Below are positions 5,877 to 8,232 of a DNA stretch of 8,232 nt, one piece after another; position 1 is the first letter of the stretch, and every line of letters begins with the position of its first letter. This DNA comes from an uncultured Eubacteriales bacterium (lineage in GTDB: Bacteria > Bacillota > Clostridia > Christensenellales > Aristaeellaceae). The position numbers and the translations under genes are program-made. Under the pieces are notes generated by a model, which ran no database searches, was not told the origin of the DNA, and was given only the letters and a program-made list of their open reading frames with translations. Location: contig CACZOT010000310.1 of the NCBI GenBank assembly GCA_902782795.1, forward strand, positions 1-8,232, read 5' to 3'.

Positions 5877-6767
5877 ATGAGGCGGGAGTTCCTGTACCCG
5901 AGGCATTTTACCCTCAAATGGGCCGAGCTCGGCCTGCAGGAAGAGGACTTGTCGCGCCTGGAGATCGCCCTGGTGGATGATCCGACGCTCGGGCTCCTCC
6001 TGGAGGGCACCGGAGGCGCGCGCCGCATGTGCTTTTCGACGGACGGCGCGGTCCGGCGGCGCACGGTCCACGTCCTGTATGTGGATTTCGAGGCGGGCGA
6101 GACGGTCGTGGCCCTGGAGGTCTACGAACCCTATGGCAAGGCCACGCTCACCCCGGAGGAGCGCGTCGCTCTGCAGGGCTATATCGGCTTTCTCTCCGGC
6201 CTGTTCGAGAAAAAGAGCGGCCGCCGCTCGACGCGGCTGTACGACGGGGTCATGGAATCCGTCAAGGAACTCATGCAGGCCAGCGTGGATTCGGGCGGCG
6301 AGATGATCCGCCACCAGCTCTCCATCGAGGACGAGATGGCCCTGACGAGCGAAGACGTACGGCGCATTCGCGAAGGCGCGGGGATGAGCGAGATCTCCCT
6401 GGCCAAAGCGCTCGGGGTCACGCCCCGCGTGGTCGCCTCGTGGGAAAACGGCCAAAGCTGCCCGAGCGGGAGCGCCAGCCGCCTGCTCGCCGTCATGCGC
6501 CGCACCTGCATGGGGGAGAAGAACGCCGCCGAGCGCGGCAAATACAAAGAGGAGATCCGCATGCCCTCCTCCGGAGAGATCCTGCAGACGCGAAAGAACG
6601 CGAACATGACCCAGCGCATGTTCGCCCGCACCCTCGCCGTGCCGCTGCGCACGGTCGAGGCTTGGGAGAGCGGGCGCGGTCGCCCGGACGGCTCCGCCTG
6701 CCGGTTGATCGGCCTGATCCGCTCCAATCCGCGGTTCGCGGACGAGACCGGGATCGTATCGCGATGA
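5877..6767 (+). CDS. HigB/RelE-like toxin domain fused to two HigA/Xre-like antitoxin domains
   Basis: One uninterrupted frame of 296 residues with three parts. Residues 1-105 resemble HigB2-type RelE/ParE toxins: DPTLGLLLEGTGGARR (35-50), a strand VLYVDF (66-71), then a TPEE helix. These ribosome-dependent mRNases are normally separate proteins of about 110 residues. Residues 121-207 look like a whole HigA antitoxin: a helical arm (LYDGVMESVKEL) and a helix-turn-helix with SWENG and SGSASRLL. Residues 229-284 are a second, more canonical helix-turn-helix with TVEAWESGRGRPDGSACRL. No stop codon separates the parts. Several toxin residues that I expect in the family (Arg after GTGGLRK-x, Arg before I/V-I/L-Y, and the Y-x-K pattern) look changed, so the toxin may be inactive and the protein a regulator. 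The ribosome binding site is weak (GTGAGG, 4 bases from the ATG). A canonical terminator follows 7 bases after the stop. Confidence 0.8.
   Translation: MRREFLYPRHFTLKWAELGLQEEDLSRLEIALVDDPTLGLLLEGTGGARRMCFSTDGAVRRRTVHVLYVDFEAGETVVALEVYEPYGKATLTPEERVALQGYIGFLSGLFEKKSGRRSTRLYDGVMESVKELMQASVDSGGEMIRHQLSIEDEMALTSEDVRRIREGAGMSEISLAKALGVTPRVVASWENGQSCPSGSASRLLAVMRRTCMGEKNAAERGKYKEEIRMPSSGEILQTRKNANMTQRMFARTLAVPLRTVEAWESGRGRPDGSACRLIGLIRSNPRFADETGIVSR
6546..6554 (+). promoter_or_regulatory. Internal ribosome binding site inside the fusion gene
   Basis: AAAGAGGAG ends 6 bases before an in-frame ATG at 6561. It is a better Shine-Dalgarno site than the one before the full-length start at 5877, and it lies exactly between the two helix-turn-helix domains. 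Confidence 0.5.
6561..6767 (+). CDS. Possible internally initiated free antitoxin-like protein (68 residues)
   Basis: Translation from the internal ATG would give a 68-residue protein made only of the last domain of the fusion: a complete Xre/HigA-type helix-turn-helix (TRKNANMTQRMFA, then TVEAWESG, then RPDGSACRLIGLI) with a short tail. It is in the same frame as the long protein (residue 229). Its length and content fit a stand-alone HigA-like DNA-binding domain, which could repress the promoter or dimerise with the fusion protein. The evidence is the ribosome binding site and its position at the domain border; no expression can be seen from sequence. The alternative is that the AAAGAGGAG run is a chance result of Lys-Glu-Glu codons. 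Confidence 0.4.
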   Translation: MPSSGEILQTRKNANMTQRMFARTLAVPLRTVEAWESGRGRPDGSACRLIGLIRSNPRFADETGIVSR

Positions 6768-6774
6768 ATCTGTC

Positions 6775-6800
6775 AGCCACCCTTCGGGGTGGCTTTTTTT
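6775..6800 (+). terminator. Rho-independent terminator of the fusion gene
   Basis: AGCCACCC (6775-6782) and GGGTGGCT (6787-6794) form a perfect 8-bp stem closed by a TTCG tetraloop and followed by a run of T residues to 6800. This is a textbook terminator. Confidence 0.93.
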
Positions 6801-6871
6801 CGTGATAGGCTGTTTTTTCCGATGGACGGACCTGTGACGAACGGGAAAAAAGACGTTCCACAGAAGGTTAA

Positions 6872-6881
6872 AACTGGTTTA
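6872..6881. repeat. Left arm of a distant 10-bp inverted repeat
   Basis: AACTGGTTTA here is the exact reverse complement of TAAACCAGTT at 6971-6980. The two arms flank the promoter of the ABC importer and are candidate operator sites. Confidence 0.45.
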
Positions 6882-6895
6882 TGGATAGGAAAGCG

Positions 6896-6922
6896 CGCCT
6901 TCCCAATAGAAGGCGTATTTTT
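6896..6922 (+). terminator. Terminator-like hairpin upstream of the ABC importer promoter
   Basis: CGCCTTC (6896-6902) and GAAGGCG (6909-6915) form a 7-bp perfect stem with loop CCAATA, followed by TATTTTT. It lies about 100 bases after the fusion-gene terminator and just before the next promoter, with no gene between. Confidence 0.55.
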
Positions 6923-6936
6923 CGTGGCGCAAGACC

Positions 6937-6965
6937 TTGACAGAAGCAGGCGCTAGGGTTATACT
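6937..6965 (+). promoter_or_regulatory. Promoter of the ABC sugar importer operon
   Basis: TTGACA (6937-6942) and TATACT (6960-6965) are separated by exactly 17 bases, almost full consensus. The predicted transcript starts near 6972, leaving a leader of about 115 bases. Confidence 0.88.
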
Positions 6966-6970
6966 ATTGT

Positions 6971-6980
6971 TAAACCAGTT
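6971..6980. repeat. Right arm of the distant 10-bp inverted repeat, at the transcription start
   Basis: TAAACCAGTT starts 5 bases after the -10 box, over the predicted transcription start, where a bound repressor would block initiation. It matches 6872-6881 on the opposite strand over 10 of 10 bases. Confidence 0.45.
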
Positions 6981-7010
6981 GTATGAATGTGAAGAGCATG
7001 CGGAGAAATC

Positions 7011-7072
7011 CCCCGCGGCTCGGCGTTCGGTCCGCACTAACGTGAGCCGGAGGGCTCGCTCCTTCGGCGGGG
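7011..7072 (+). promoter_or_regulatory. Folded leader of the ABC importer mRNA with alternative pairings
   Basis: CCCCGC (7011-7016) can pair with GCGGGG (7067-7072) just upstream of the start codons. Inside, GAGCC (7044-7048) can pair either with GGCTC (7017-7021) or with GGCTC (7053-7057, loop GGAG). The two choices exclude each other. No known riboswitch class is recognised. Confidence 0.35.
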
Positions 7073-7086
7073 AAATGGGGTTGCTT

Positions 7087-8034
7087 ATGGCAAAGACAGT
7101 CGTTGCGAATCCTGGTCTCGTGCATAAGAAGAGCATTTGGCTGACGATCTGGCAATCGAAGTACATCTACCTGATGCTCCTGCCTCTGTTCGTGTGGCTG
7201 GCGGTATTCTGCTACGCTCCCATGTACGGTATCCTCATGGCCTTCAAGAATTTCAAGGCCAGGCTGGGCATCCTCGGGAGCCCCTGGTGCGGAATGGACC
7301 ACTTCGTGCGCATCTTCCAGACGCCGGACGCCGTGCGCGCCATCCGCAACACGATCATCATCAGCTTCGGGCGCCTGGTCTTTGAGTTCCCCATGGGCAT
7401 CCTGCTGGCGCTCATGCTCACGGAGATGCCCGGCAAGCGCGTGAAGAAGGCCTATCAGACGATCTACACCTTCCCGCACTTCCTTTCCTGGATCATCGTG
7501 GCCGGCATCATCAACAACTTCCTCTCCAGCAACGGCGCCGTGAACGTCTGGCTCAAGAGCCTGGGCATCACGCCGATCAACTTCCTGGCCAACACCGGTT
7601 CCTTCCGCGCCGTATTGTATGTGACTTCCGACTGGAAGGAGATGGGCTGGGCGGCCATCATCTTCATGGCGGCCATCGCGGGCATCGATCCTTCCCTGTA
7701 CGAGGCCGCCACGGTGGACGGCGCCAGCCGCCTTCAGCAGATCTGGCACGTCACCCTGCCCGGCATCCTCACCACCATCTGCGTCATGCTGATCCTTCAG
7801 GTCGGCAACATGATGAACGCCGGTTTCGACCAGGTCTTCAACATGTACAACGACGTGGTCAAGCAGGTCTCTAACATTCTGGATACCTACATCTACAACA
7901 TCACCTTCCTGGCGACGCCGAACTACGGATTCTCCACGGCGGTGGGCCTGTTCAAATCCGTGATCAACTTCATCATGCTGATCGTGGCCAACGGCGTCGT
8001 CTACCGCCTGAGCGGCCAGAAGATGTTCCAGTAA
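7087..8034 (+). CDS. ABC sugar importer permease, LplB/PotB-like (first permease)
   Basis: A 315-residue inner-membrane permease of the carbohydrate-uptake family 1 (LplB type) with about six membrane segments, near residues 27-52, 88-112, 125-147, 174-196, 228-248 and 288-306. The EAA loop that docks on the ATPase is at 206-225 (EAA...G.........LP), with all signature residues present. N-terminal QSKYIYLMLLP and later GISPDP-like AGIDPSLYEAA are typical of importers for oligosaccharides in Clostridia and Paenibacillus. These systems use a separate lipoprotein for substrate binding and often a shared MsmX-like ATPase; neither is in the window. I chose ATG 7087 (TGGGG 6 bases before); ATG 7075 is possible, and a TTG at 6937 is rejected because it is the -35 box. 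The next permease starts 27 bases downstream. Confidence 0.9.
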   Translation: MAKTVVANPGLVHKKSIWLTIWQSKYIYLMLLPLFVWLAVFCYAPMYGILMAFKNFKARLGILGSPWCGMDHFVRIFQTPDAVRAIRNTIIISFGRLVFEFPMGILLALMLTEMPGKRVKKAYQTIYTFPHFLSWIIVAGIINNFLSSNGAVNVWLKSLGITPINFLANTGSFRAVLYVTSDWKEMGWAAIIFMAAIAGIDPSLYEAATVDGASRLQQIWHVTLPGILTTICVMLILQVGNMMNAGFDQVFNMYNDVVKQVSNILDTYIYNITFLATPNYGFSTAVGLFKSVINFIMLIVANGVVYRLSGQKMFQ

Positions 8035-8061
8035 CGTCGGGACGGGAAAGGAAGCGGAACC

Positions 8062-8232
8062 ATGAGCGAACATAATACAAAAAAACACCGCAGAAAGCTG
8101 GAAGGTACGCAGATTGTTTCCACGATCGTGCTGACTCTACTGATGCTCCTGATTATCGTTCCGTTCTGGAACGCACTGGTCATCTCGCTGGAAACGTCGG
8201 CAGCCTACGGGCGCCAGCCGTTCTCCTGGCTT
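8062..8232 (+). CDS. ABC sugar importer permease, YtcP/LplC-like (5' end only)
   Basis: The first 57 residues of the partner permease, cut by the window end. After a basic N-terminus (HNTKKHRRK) comes one membrane segment, about residues 18-42, running into IIVPFWNALVISLE, the usual opening of LplC/YtcP permeases (the VPF-W-SL pattern). AAAGGAAG (8047-8054) lies 7 bases before the ATG. The 27-base gap and same strand show it shares the mRNA of the first permease; together they should form the heterodimeric membrane channel of one sugar importer. Confidence 0.85.
   Translation, partial: MSEHNTKKHRRKLEGTQIVSTIVLTLLMLLIIVPFWNALVISLETSAAYGRQPFSWL

Noticed and set aside
6937..7086. TTG start extending the permease by 50 residues
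   Set aside because: The TTG is the first base triplet of the TTGACA -35 box, and the added residues do not resemble a permease N-terminus.
6970..8088. 372-codon open frame on the minus strand
   Set aside because: Antisense shadow of the permease; it would also run across the importer promoter and leader.

Overview
The window reads as a GC-rich member of the Bacillota, most likely a Clostridia-type carbohydrate-degrading anaerobe. The grounds are strong AGGAGG-type ribosome binding sites, near-consensus sigma-A promoters, hairpin terminators, a LplB/YtcP-type sugar importer and a Cthe_2159-like carbohydrate-binding protein. The organism assignment is inference from gene content only. I see no rRNA, tRNA, CRISPR array or insertion sequence.

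Layout: 1-483 is the 3' end of a secreted beta-helix carbohydrate-binding protein, closed by a terminator. 541-871 holds no recognisable gene. 872-1633 (minus) is an endonuclease/exonuclease/phosphatase-fold hydrolase, and 1782-2606 (plus) is a SagB-type flavin oxidoreductase; two near-perfect promoters fire outward from a shared 150-bp gap between them. 2786-3694 is a sugar phosphate isomerase/epimerase-like TIM barrel with its own promoter, a dyad in the promoter spacer and a folded leader. 3838-4632 is a PHP-family phosphoesterase. An 18-bp perfect hairpin then serves as a two-way terminator against the convergent esterase gene (4702-5643, minus). 5877-6767 is a single reading frame that joins a HigB/RelE-like toxin domain to two successive HigA/Xre-type antitoxin domains. 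From 7087 on, a sugar ABC importer operon begins (LplB-like permease, then the start of a YtcP/LplC-like permease cut by the window end).

Most genes here are single transcription units with their own promoter and terminator. The carbohydrate-binding protein, esterase, sugar isomerase and ABC importer fit a plant-polysaccharide lifestyle: binding, deacylation, uptake and isomerisation. The two phosphoesterase-fold proteins and the SagB-like enzyme have no substrate that the sequence reveals.

The most unusual item is the three-domain toxin-antitoxin-antitoxin fusion at 5877-6767. Its last domain has its own good in-frame ribosome binding site and ATG (6546-6563), so the gene may make both a long fusion and a short free antitoxin-like DNA-binding protein. 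The toxin part seems to lack several family-typical residues. The second cluster of interest is the regulatory DNA before the ABC importer (6872-7086), with a widely spaced 10-bp inverted repeat around a consensus promoter, an extra terminator-like hairpin and a leader with alternative pairings.
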